Source of the DNA: Gammaproteobacteria bacterium
Lineage (GTDB): Bacteria > Pseudomonadota > Gammaproteobacteria > Steroidobacterales > Steroidobacteraceae
Reading direction: 5' to 3'
DNA length: 7,308 bases
NCBI GenBank assembly: GCA_027451085.1
Contig: DAIDKA010000216.1
Coordinates: forward strand, 1 to 7,308
Below are positions 1-6,656 of this stretch, piece after piece. The translations under genes were made by a program, and so were the position numbers. Every line of letters starts with the position of its first letter. Position 1 is the first letter of the stretch. A model generated the notes under the pieces. The model was given only the letters and a program-made list of their open reading frames with translations, made no database searches and had not been told where the DNA came from.

Positions 1-2
1 CG

Positions 3-341
3 CACGGCCTGGTGCAGATGGTCATAGATGGAACCCTGCAGCGTCTGAACACGGCCTTGCACTGCATCGAGCACGGCGACCAGGTACGCAAGTCCAAGCT
101 CCTGCACAGCTGCGTCGCGCTGCTGGCCGAACTGCGTGGCAACCTTAACTTCCAGGGCGGCGGTGAGCTGGCTGTCAATCTGGGCAACCTCTACGAGTAC
201 ATGTCACGGCGGGTCATACTGGCGAACTTGAACAGCGACTCAGCGATCGTTCGCGAGGTCATCGGGTTGCTCGATGAGATTCGCGACGCCTGGGTGGCGA
301 TCGGCCCGCGGGTTCGCAGCAGCACCAGGCCTTCCGACTGA
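3..341 (+). CDS. fliS: Flagellar export chaperone FliS, 5'-truncated by window edge
   Basis: FliS is a small helical cytoplasmic chaperone that binds the C-terminus of flagellin, prevents premature polymerisation and delivers it to the flagellar export gate. The frame is open to the left edge. Its first complete codons read H-G-L-V-Q-M-V-I-D-G, which matches the family's conserved block (P-x-x-L-V-x-M-L-Y-D-G) found about 30-40 residues into FliS, so the true start lies outside the window and the GTG at 12 is an internal valine. Further family hallmarks follow: A-L-H-C-I-E-H-G-D, the L-A-E-L-R-G-N-L-N helix, G-G-E-L-A-V-N-L-G-N-L-Y-E-Y-M, and L-D-E-I-R-D-A-W near the C-terminus. The end, with a short polar tail, has normal family length. 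The gene lies 33 bases upstream of flaG and is probably co-transcribed with it. Recognition is from motifs; confidence is high. Confidence 0.93.
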   Translation, partial: HGLVQMVIDGTLQRLNTALHCIEHGDQVRKSKLLHSCVALLAELRGNLNFQGGGELAVNLGNLYEYMSRRVILANLNSDSAIVREVIGLLDEIRDAWVAIGPRVRSSTRPSD

Positions 342-349
342 GCTGCGTA

Positions 350-363
350 GCCCCGAGCGGGGC
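350..363 (+). other. Small GC hairpin between fliS and flaG
   Basis: A perfect 5-base-pair stem (GCCCC/GGGGC) with a four-base loop sits between the fliS stop and the flaG start. No T-run follows, so it is not a convincing intrinsic terminator. It ends 11 bases before the flaG ATG and could influence flaG translation or be chance in GC-rich DNA. Confidence 0.2.
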
Positions 364-374
364 CGGGACACCAC

Positions 375-755
375 ATGAGTGATCACGTCGACACCATCGT
401 TCTGGCTCCTTCCACCTTCTCGTCGGAGGAGTTTGGCGGCAAGGGCAACCACCCGGGCAGCGCCAACCGACCAGCCAGTTCCAGACCGTCGGGCCAGCCC
501 GCGCCGTCATCGGCCGCGCCGAGTGCCGAAGAGGTCCGGGCCGCCTTGCAGCGTGTCAACGAACACCTGGCGGCCACCGACCGCTTGATCGAACTGCAGG
601 TCGATCCTGAGACCCACCTCACAATTGCCACCATTCGCGACAGCAGCACCGGGGAAGTCCTGCAGCAATATCCGGCTGCGGACAGTCTGCACCTGGCACA
701 GATGCTGGCGGCGTGGTCGGATGGTGGCAACCTGCTGCTAGACCTGATCGCCTGA
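375..755 (+). CDS. flaG: FlaG family flagellar protein
   Basis: The 126-residue protein has two parts. Residues 1-50 are low-complexity, rich in Pro, Ser, Ala and Gly, and probably disordered. Residues 51-126 match the FlaG domain: a helix (A-A-L-Q-R-V-N-E-H-L), then beta-type sequence L-I-E-L-Q-V-D-P-E-T-H-L-T-I-A-T-I-R-D, the signature S-T-G-E-V-L-Q-Q-Y-P, and a C-terminal helix ending L-L-L-D-L-I-A. FlaG homologues influence flagellar filament length in several polar flagellates, but their biochemical role is not well defined. The ATG at 375 is preceded by a weak GGGA about seven bases upstream. It follows fliS by 33 bases, consistent with one operon. The long disordered head is variable in this family. 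Symbol assignment is by domain and context. Confidence 0.88.
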   Translation: MSDHVDTIVLAPSTFSSEEFGGKGNHPGSANRPASSRPSGQPAPSSAAPSAEEVRAALQRVNEHLAATDRLIELQVDPETHLTIATIRDSSTGEVLQQYPAADSLHLAQMLAAWSDGGNLLLDLIA

Positions 756-833
756 CCGTGCGCCGGAGCTTTATGTCTACAGTGTGAACTGGCTGCTATT
801 TGACAATACCCTGTGGCGCTACGCTTGGCGGGT
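756..833 (+). promoter_or_regulatory. Short spacer before the multidomain glycosyltransferase gene
   Basis: This 78-base gap separates flaG from the large glycosyltransferase gene. It contains an exact TTGACA hexamer at 800-805, but no acceptable -10 box lies 16-18 bases downstream. I saw no FliA (sigma-28) element. A G-rich stretch (GGCGGG) immediately before the ATG at 834 is the only possible ribosome-binding signal. Read-through from fliS-flaG is as likely as a separate promoter. Confidence 0.2.
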
Positions 834-3800
834 ATGGCGCATTCCACACCTCAACTGCAGACTCTGCTGAAATCCCTGCACCAGGACATCCTGCAGGGCC
901 ACGCCCCGGCGGCATTGCCCAAGCTCGTACGCCTGCAACGCCGGCAGCCGCAAAATCCCACGGTTTTCGCCCTGCAGGCCGAGGCACTGCGCCGCATGGG
1001 GCAGGCGCGTGCAGCAGGTGCGGCTTTTCGCCGGGCCGCCAGCCTCGGCGGTGACAAGGTCTATTGGGTTGCCGCGGGCACACTGCTGGCTGAAGAACAT
1101 CAGTTCGACGACGCTCTGGAGTGCCTGAAGCGCGCCGCGGCGGACGCCCCCGACGATCCAGCGGTGCTCGATGCCTTGATCGTCACGCTGCTGAAATCCG
1201 ATCGGATGGAACAGGGCGTGGAGAGCGCCCGCCGGCAGCTCGCCCTCAGCACCGATCCCGCCCATCTGAACAATGCCGCGCAACTGCTGCTGCAGACGGG
1301 CACTCTGGGCGATGACCGCTACGCCGAATGCGCCGCCGCCTACCGCAAGGTCGACCGGCTGGCACCGGATGCACCGCAGTTCTGGGGACCGGCGCTGATC
1401 GCGGCCAGCTACATCTGCGACTGGGAATGGTGCGAGTCGCTGCAGCGACGCATCCGCACCTGCTATGCCCGCGGTGATTTCAACGGCCCGAACGAGTCGG
1501 CGTTCTGGAATCTTTCATGGTGCGCGGATGAGTCTGTGAATCTCGGCGTCACCCGCGCCCAGCTGCAACGACGGCTTGGCACCGCCACCATCGCTCCTGT
1601 CTCCGTGCGTCCGCTGCCGCCGGCCGGCCGGCGTCTGCGGGTCGGTTACCTGTCGTGCGACTTCTGTGACCACGCCACCCTGCACCTGATGACCGGCGTC
1701 TTTGAACATCACGACCGCGGGAATTTCGAGATCTTCGCCTACGATTACTCCGCACCGGATGATTCACAGTTCCGCCGGCGGTTTCTGGCGGCCGTCGAGC
1801 ATCATGTGCCGGTGGGCGGCATGGACGACCTGCAGGCGGCGGAGCGCATCGCTGCAGACCAGCTGGACATCCTCATTGATCTGAAGCTTTACACGCGCGG
1901 CCTCAGGCCCGGGATCATTGCCCGACGGCCGGCTCCGGTCATCGCCGTCTACCTGGGGTTCCCTGGCAGTGCCGCGACCTCCAGCGTTGACTATGTCATC
2001 GGTGACCGCTTCGTGACACCGGACAGCAGTGCTGCCTGGTATCCGGAGAAGTTCTGCCGTCTACCGCAGACCTACCAGTGCAATGACCGCAGGCGCTCCA
2101 CGGCCCCCACCAGTGGCGGCCGTGCCGCACACGGACTGCCCGAAGACGCCATCGTGTTCGCCAGCTTCAACCAGGCGTACAAGATGGATCGCGCCAGCTT
2201 CGAGTTGTGGATGCAGGTGCTTGCCGCGGTGCCCGGCAGCGTGCTGTGGCTGCTGAGCCAGAGCCAGGCTGCCTGCGACCGACTGCTGCAGCACGCGCAG
2301 GCGGCCGGCATCGACCCGGGACGCATCATCTTTGCGCCGCCGCTCAATCACCACCTGCATCGCGCACGCCTGCCGCTTGCCGATGCCGTACTGGACACCC
2401 TGGTGTACAACGGTCATACCTCGACGGCCGATGCGCTGTGGGCCGGCGTACCTGTCGTGACCGCCAGGGGAAGCCACTTTGCCTCCCGGGTGAGCGAAAG
2501 CCTGCTGCATGCGGCCGGCATGCCGGAGCTGGTGGGCGCAGATCCGGCTGAGATGCTCCGGATCGGCGTCCGCGTCGGGACAGACGCACCCTGGCGGCAG
2601 CAGCTGCGTGAGCGCCTGGCCGCAAGCCGGCTGTCCGCACCGCTGTTCGACACGGCACGTTTCACCCGCGATTTCGAAGCCGCCATAAAAATGATGACAC
2701 AGCGCAGCCAGCAGGGGCTCGACCCCGCGCATATCGACGTGCCCGACGCCGGCCCGGTGAGCACTCTTGAACCCCCGGCTCCCGCACCGGTGCCCGCAGC
2801 TGCCTCGGTGCTGAATCCGGCCGTGGAAAGAGCCGCCGCGCTGATCTCGGTCATTCCCGAGATTGCCTCCGGTTCGGCGCGGCCGATGTGGGTGGACATC
2901 GGCTGCGGTGGTGGAGGCCTGCTGGCGGCGGCCACTGCGCGCGGTTTTGGTGCCATCGGGCTGGAGACGGATGCCGATGCCGTGGCGCAGTTGCAGCGCC
3001 AGAGTCTGAAGGTCCTCCACAGCCGCGACCTTTGCGCCGACTTTCTCGCTCTGGACTTTGCGGCTGCAAAGACCCATGTGCTGTCGATCCAGGACCTGCT
3101 ACCCCGCTGCCCCGATGCCGCGGCAGTGCTTGCCAAGGCGGCCCGGGTCCTGGACCCGGGTGGCGTGCTGTTGCTCGGCCTGGACCGTGCCGGGATGGAC
3201 GACTGGACCGAACTACTGGACGAATACGGTTTCAATGTCGCGGTTTCGGTACCCGCGCCAGACGATGCATCGACGGTGCAGGTACATGCCTTGCGTCGCG
3301 CAGACTCCGCGGCGACAGCAACCTCCGCAGCGACGCCGCCTGATGCGGAGACGCCCCCCCCTGCAGCGACTGCACCCGCTCCGGCGGCGGCGGTCACGAC
3401 ATCTGCAGCGGCCGGTACCCAGACCTATCGGGTCATCCTCGTGCACCCCGGTGGCTATGTCCATGCCGAAGCACTGACGGAGCTGCTGGAAACCGTCTAC
3501 TACGGACTCAAACAGACCGGCGTACCGGTGTATTACCGCGAGACCGAGCAACCCGCGAACGCCCGGCTGATCATCTTCGGCGCCCACCTGCTGGACGCGG
3601 ACGGCATCCTGGCCGTGCCTTCCGACGCGATCATCTTCAATTCGGAGCAGATCTATGGCGACTCGCATTGGCTGAAAGCCCCTTATCTCAAGCTGCTGAA
3701 GACCCGCCTGGTATGGGACTACAGCGCTGACAACGCCCGCAAACTCAGGGAGCTCGGAGCTCCGGCGGTGCAGCACGTGCCGTTGGGATACGTGCCTGAA

Positions 3801-4955
3801 CACACGCGGATCGCGCCGGCGGCACAGGACATCGACGTCCTGTTCTATGGTTCCATCACGCCCCGCCGCCAGCGCATCCTGGAGGCGCTTACCCGCAGCG
3901 GACTCAAGGTCGAAGCCCTGTTCGGAGTCTACGGTGAAGCTCGCGACCGGCACATTGCGCGCGCGAAGGTCGTACTGAACCTGCATCAGTACGACGATGC
4001 GCAGGCCAAGGCGTTCGAGATCGTCCGCGTCTCCTACCTGCTGTCCAATTCGAAGGCCGTGGTTGCCGAGTGCGGGGCTGACACCGCTCCGGAACCGGAT
4101 CTGAACCTGGCATTTCGCGCAGTTCCCTATGACAAGCTCGTCGACGCGTGTGTCGAGCTGGCTCGGGATGAGGCGGCCCGGGCCCGCCTGGCCGCCGACG
4201 GACACCGGCTGTTCTCGCAGCGGCAGGCCGGCCCCATCCTGGCCCGCACGCTGCAGGAGGAAGCCGCTGCCCGCACTGCGCTCGTCGGCGTCAGCTCCGG
4301 ATCACGTGTGCAAGCCGCCCGCCTCCCGGCCAACGCCGTGCTGCCCATCATCGAGGTGATCGCCGTCGCCTACAAGCGCATCGGCGAGCTGCGTGTTTTC
4401 GTCCAATCCTGGCTGAACCAGTCCTCGGACCGCTGGCGGCTGCGGGTGCTGCACGACGGGCATGACGACGAGTTCGTGGCCGTCATGGAAGAATACCGCG
4501 CGCTGGCGCCCGACCAGATCAGCTACGAATGCAGCCGCGAACGCTACAACGACTATGGCCACAGCCTGCGTGAACTCGGGCTGCGTACTGCAACGGGCGA
4601 CTACGTTCTCATCACCAACGCGGACAACTACTACATCCCCAAGGCGATCGAGTATCTGGTGGAGGCGGTGGTCAACAACAACAAGCCACACGTCGTCATG
4701 TTCGACATGATTCACAGCCATTTCCGCGCCGGCGCCCGGGCGCAGCCGTCCTACGCCTTTTTCCAGACCTCTTATGCCCGGGGCTCGATCGACATGGGAT
4801 CAGCCATCGTCCGGACCCGCCTGGCGCGCAAGGCCGGTTTCCGGGACAAGTCCCATGACGGTGACGCCACCTACTTCGAGGATGTGCTCAGGGCGCGTGC
4901 ACCCAAGGAGCTGCAGGTGTGCAAGCTTCCCCGGGTGCTGCTGGTGCACAACTAG
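834..4955 (+). CDS. Multidomain enzyme: TPR - GT41 - SAM methyltransferase - GT-B - GT2
   Basis: Cytoplasmic protein of 1373 residues with no signal peptide or membrane segment, likely assembling and tailoring an O-linked glycan on flagellin (inferred from the adjacent fliS-flaG). Domains from the ATG at 834: TPR-like helices about 8-180. GT41 about 185-621: L-R-V-G-Y-L-S-C-D-F (268-277) then H280 and H284; F-N-Q-A-Y-K (445-450), whose lysine aligns with catalytic K842 of human OGT; N-G-H-T-S-T-A-D (526-533), the UDP-phosphate-binding block; A-S-R-V-S-E-S. Pro/Ala linker 622-663. Class I methyltransferase about 664-822: motif I V-D-I-G-C-G-G-G-G (687-695), acidic E711, R-V-L-D-P-G-G-V-L-L-L (771-781). 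Ala/Pro/Thr linker 823-861. GT-B domain of GT1/GT4 or CgeB-like type about 862-1160: D-V-L-F-Y-G-S (1001-1007), A-F-E-I-V-R (1060-1065). GT2 about 1169-1373: H-D-G-H-D-D (1207-1212), N-A-D-N (1262-1265) in the DxD position, E-D (1349-1350) as possible base. ATG 834 is preferred over in-frame GTG 813, which has no ribosome-binding site and adds seven atypical residues. Sugar donors cannot be read from sequence. Domain identities are solid; the flagellin substrate is inference. Confidence 0.9.
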   Translation: MAHSTPQLQTLLKSLHQDILQGHAPAALPKLVRLQRRQPQNPTVFALQAEALRRMGQARAAGAAFRRAASLGGDKVYWVAAGTLLAEEHQFDDALECLKRAAADAPDDPAVLDALIVTLLKSDRMEQGVESARRQLALSTDPAHLNNAAQLLLQTGTLGDDRYAECAAAYRKVDRLAPDAPQFWGPALIAASYICDWEWCESLQRRIRTCYARGDFNGPNESAFWNLSWCADESVNLGVTRAQLQRRLGTATIAPVSVRPLPPAGRRLRVGYLSCDFCDHATLHLMTGVFEHHDRGNFEIFAYDYSAPDDSQFRRRFLAAVEHHVPVGGMDDLQAAERIAADQLDILIDLKLYTRGLRPGIIARRPAPVIAVYLGFPGSAATSSVDYVIGDRFVTPDSSAAWYPEKFCRLPQTYQCNDRRRSTAPTSGGRAAHGLPEDAIVFASFNQAYKMDRASFELWMQVLAAVPGSVLWLLSQSQAACDRLLQHAQAAGIDPGRIIFAPPLNHHLHRARLPLADAVLDTLVYNGHTSTADALWAGVPVVTARGSHFASRVSESLLHAAGMPELVGADPAEMLRIGVRVGTDAPWRQQLRERLAASRLSAPLFDTARFTRDFEAAIKMMTQRSQQGLDPAHIDVPDAGPVSTLEPPAPAPVPAAASVLNPAVERAAALISVIPEIASGSARPMWVDIGCGGGGLLAAATARGFGAIGLETDADAVAQLQRQSLKVLHSRDLCADFLALDFAAAKTHVLSIQDLLPRCPDAAAVLAKAARVLDPGGVLLLGLDRAGMDDWTELLDEYGFNVAVSVPAPDDASTVQVHALRRADSAATATSAATPPDAETPPPAATAPAPAAAVTTSAAAGTQTYRVILVHPGGYVHAEALTELLETVYYGLKQTGVPVYYRETEQPANARLIIFGAHLLDADGILAVPSDAIIFNSEQIYGDSHWLKAPYLKLLKTRLVWDYSADNARKLRELGAPAVQHVPLGYVPEHTRIAPAAQDIDVLFYGSITPRRQRILEALTRSGLKVEALFGVYGEARDRHIARAKVVLNLHQYDDAQAKAFEIVRVSYLLSNSKAVVAECGADTAPEPDLNLAFRAVPYDKLVDACVELARDEAARARLAADGHRLFSQRQAGPILARTLQEEAAARTALVGVSSGSRVQAARLPANAVLPIIEVIAVAYKRIGELRVFVQSWLNQSSDRWRLRVLHDGHDDEFVAVMEEYRALAPDQISYECSRERYNDYGHSLRELGLRTATGDYVLITNADNYYIPKAIEYLVEAVVNNNKPHVVMFDMIHSHFRAGARAQPSYAFFQTSYARGSIDMGSAIVRTRLARKAGFRDKSHDGDATYFEDVLRARAPKELQVCKLPRVLLVHN
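3354..3361 (+). repeat. Homopolymeric tract of eight C in the interdomain linker
   Basis: Eight consecutive C lie in the codons for the Pro-rich part of the linker between the methyltransferase and GT-B domains. By my reading, loss of one C brings a TGA in frame at 3475-3477, and gain of one C brings a TGA in frame at 3728-3730. Either slip would remove the GT-B and GT2 domains but leave TPR-GT41-methyltransferase. The tract is real; any role as a phase-variation switch is speculation. Confidence 0.5.
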
Positions 4956-4963
4956 GCCCGGGG
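4929..4963. terminator. Candidate inverted repeat at the convergent gene junction
   Basis: CCCCGGG at 4929-4935 and its exact complement CCCGGGG at 4957-4963 can form a 7-base-pair stem around a 21-base loop holding the stop codon of the plus-strand gene. The repeat sits where two convergent genes end 13 bases apart, so it could slow polymerase from either side. No T-run is present on either strand and the arms are themselves near-palindromic GC words, so chance is a serious alternative. Confidence 0.2.
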
Positions 4964-4968
4964 CAGAA

Positions 4969-6648
4969 TCAGGCCTTCTCGAACAGGAAAAACGGCTCGC
5001 GGGCATTGCAGCCCGTCGCCTCAGCATCGACTTCGCCCAGGACCGTGGTGTGAAACAGCGGTTCCCCCCGGAAACCCGCGGCCCGGAAGCTGTCCACGAG
5101 ATCGGCGCCGAACAGCCGCACATGATCGTTCTGTCCGTAGTACCGGGTGCAGAACTGCGGGCTGCACACCTTGCTCAGCTGCATGGTGCGCATCAGGACC
5201 GCCGAGTAGGGGGTCTGTGCGACCAGGCGCCCTCCGACGGCCAGGCAGCGGTTGAATTCCGACAGCGCCCGATCCGGATCATCGACGTGTTCCAGCACAT
5301 GGTTGCAGATGATCAGATTGAAGTGCCCACTGGGGAAATCAAGCGCCTCGACGTTGATCTTGCGATGCTGCGGCTTGCTCGGGAACAGGTCTCCGGCGAC
5401 GTATTCGAGGGGCTCGAGCGCATGCATCTTCGGCTCCAGCATCGGCTCCGGCGCAATATGCAGTATCCGCATGCGCTTGGCGTTCTCCAGGACGCCGGAG
5501 GCCGCCATGTACAGCCACAGGTGACGATCCCGGTCGTTGCAGCCGCAGTTCGGACACAGGTGCTTATCGAGTCGTGACCCGATCACCTCCAGATCGTTCA
5601 TGAAGCGCAGGTCGGTCCTGGCAAGCTCCGGATGCGGCAGCCAGCCCGGAACCGGGCTGCGGCAGACCACGCAGAAGTTGACGGTCCTGGTCCGGGCTAG
5701 CGCGATTCTGGAGGCTACGGCCTGGCGGGCGTGCTTGAGGTCGTGCTGATAGCGCACCGAGTCAAACAGCTCGCGGACCGGCTGCTTGGACAGCTCCTGG
5801 AGGTTTGCGCTGAGCGCGGTGATCTCCGGGAACCGGACGGTGCAGGCCGAGTACAGCTGCAACAGGCTGCGCCGCGCGACCCCGAGGTCGGCTTCAGACA
5901 GCACGCCGTCCTGGGCCTCGCCACGTACAAAGAGCTCCCACTCGTAATGACCGGCGCTGTGGCGGGGGGAGCTGGCATCCGAATTCTGCCCCGGGTGCCT
6001 TCTGAACAGGCTCAGGTGGCCGCCCACGGCGACGATCGGCGCGCGCCGGGAGACATTCAGGTACATGGCGACATCGGTCAGAAAGTCCAGTTCCAGGCCG
6101 CGGTACTGGAACATCATCTGCGGATCGACCATGGACCTTCTCAGCAGCAGATTGCTCGGCTCACCGATGAAGTTCCGGCACTGCAGAAGCATTCTGCGCG
6201 CGATCGTGGCGTGGTCCATCAGCTCCCGCTGTCCGGCCGGCAGCAGCGCCTCGGGCACCTCCGTGACCGTGCCGCTGCCGTCGATGAAAGCCCGCTCGTG
6301 GAACGCCATGGCGGACGCTGGATTCGCGTCCAGGGCTTCGACCAGGCGCTCCACCGATTCCGGCAGCAGGATGTCGTCGTCGTACAGCCACTTGACGTAG
6401 TCGCCACTGGCACGCTGCCACAAGGCGCTGCAGTTGCGCACTCCGTTGCCGAAGCCGTGGTGAAAGTACCGGATGCGCGAATCACCGATGGCCTCCACCA
6501 CGGCTCTCAGGTCACCGCCTGCGGTGTCGTCACCCACCAGGATTTCGATGGCGGCGCGAGTCTGCCGGACCGCACTCCCGAGCGCGGCGGCGAGATATTC
6601 CGCCTTGAACGCCGGAACCAGCACACTGACCGTGGTCATTTGCGACAT
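4969..6648 (-). CDS. GT2 glycosyltransferase - zinc knuckle - SAM methyltransferase fusion
   Basis: A 559-residue soluble protein. Residues 1-245 are a GT-A fold GT2 domain: S-V-L-V-P-A-F (8-14), V-G-D-D (38-41) for nucleotide binding, L-Y-D-D-D (88-92) as the metal-binding DxD-type motif, and G-L-E-L-D-F (184-189) as a possible base region. A helical connector covers 250-320. Residues 325-370 hold C326-x2-C329 and C365-x2-C368, a likely zinc knuckle, followed by R-D-R-H-L-W-L-Y. Residues 393-559 are a class I methyltransferase of the type that normally follows this knuckle: I-L-H-I-A-P-E-P (395-402) in the motif I position, C-N-H-V-L-E-H-V-D-D (448-457), V-G-G-R-L-V-A-Q-T-P, and Y-G-Q-N-D-H-V-R-L-F-G (504-514). 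It probably transfers a sugar and methylates a related substrate; neither substrate can be read. It starts 6 bases after the PhyH gene and is probably co-translated with it. M4 is an alternative start that would give the usual short GT2 N-terminus. Confidence 0.9.
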   Translation of the reverse strand: MSQMTTVSVLVPAFKAEYLAAALGSAVRQTRAAIEILVGDDTAGGDLRAVVEAIGDSRIRYFHHGFGNGVRNCSALWQRASGDYVKWLYDDDILLPESVERLVEALDANPASAMAFHERAFIDGSGTVTEVPEALLPAGQRELMDHATIARRMLLQCRNFIGEPSNLLLRRSMVDPQMMFQYRGLELDFLTDVAMYLNVSRRAPIVAVGGHLSLFRRHPGQNSDASSPRHSAGHYEWELFVRGEAQDGVLSEADLGVARRSLLQLYSACTVRFPEITALSANLQELSKQPVRELFDSVRYQHDLKHARQAVASRIALARTRTVNFCVVCRSPVPGWLPHPELARTDLRFMNDLEVIGSRLDKHLCPNCGCNDRDRHLWLYMAASGVLENAKRMRILHIAPEPMLEPKMHALEPLEYVAGDLFPSKPQHRKINVEALDFPSGHFNLIICNHVLEHVDDPDRALSEFNRCLAVGGRLVAQTPYSAVLMRTMQLSKVCSPQFCTRYYGQNDHVRLFGADLVDSFRAAGFRGEPLFHTTVLGEVDAEATGCNAREPFFLFEKA

Positions 6649-6651
6649 CTA

Positions 6652-6656
6652 CCTCT
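6652..6656 (-). promoter_or_regulatory. Shine-Dalgarno overlapping the upstream stop codon
   Basis: Read on the minus strand, the junction is TAG-AGG-TAG-ATG. The AGAGG ribosome-binding sequence shares two bases with the TAG stop of the PhyH gene. It lies 3 bases before the first ATG (6648) and 12 bases before the second (6639). Neither spacing is ideal, so the choice between these two starts remains open. The overlap supports translational coupling. Confidence 0.55.

Noticed and set aside
12..14. GTG as the start of fliS
   Set aside because: The frame is open to the left edge and the residues around this codon match an internal conserved FliS block, so it is a valine codon of a truncated gene.
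800..828. Sigma-70 promoter built on the exact TTGACA at 800-805
   Set aside because: The hexamers 16-18 bases downstream (around 822-829) do not resemble TATAAT, so there is no supported -10 box.
814..829. Sigma-54-like element TGGCGC-N5-TTGGC
   Set aside because: The critical -12 GC is GG here, and transcription would begin after the ATG at 834. It does not fit as a promoter for this gene.
813..833. Upstream in-frame GTG as the start of the multidomain gene
   Set aside because: No ribosome-binding sequence precedes it. It adds only M-A-L-R-L-A-G before the ATG at 834, which has a G-rich stretch in front.
2061..3077. 338-codon open frame on the minus strand inside the GT41/methyltransferase region
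   Set aside because: It lies wholly antisense to recognised domains, and its translation is Arg/Gly/His-rich low-complexity sequence with no family motif. Such shadows are expected in GC-rich DNA.
2414..3397. 327-codon open frame on the minus strand
   Set aside because: Antisense to the methyltransferase and linker. The Ala/Ser/Arg-rich translation reflects the complement of a biased plus-strand gene.
3300..3416. Possible frameshift or gene boundary at the Ala/Pro-rich linker
   Set aside because: The frame continues without a stop, both flanking domains are intact in the same frame, and a similar Pro/Ala linker separates GT41 from the methyltransferase. The region reads as a genuine interdomain tether.
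3213..4205. 330-codon open frame on the minus strand
   Set aside because: Antisense to the GT-B domain, with no recognisable motif.
4774..5577. 267-codon plus-strand open frame running across the convergent junction
   Set aside because: It starts out of frame inside the GT2 domain and continues antisense to the methyltransferase domain, with no coherent domain or ribosome-binding site.
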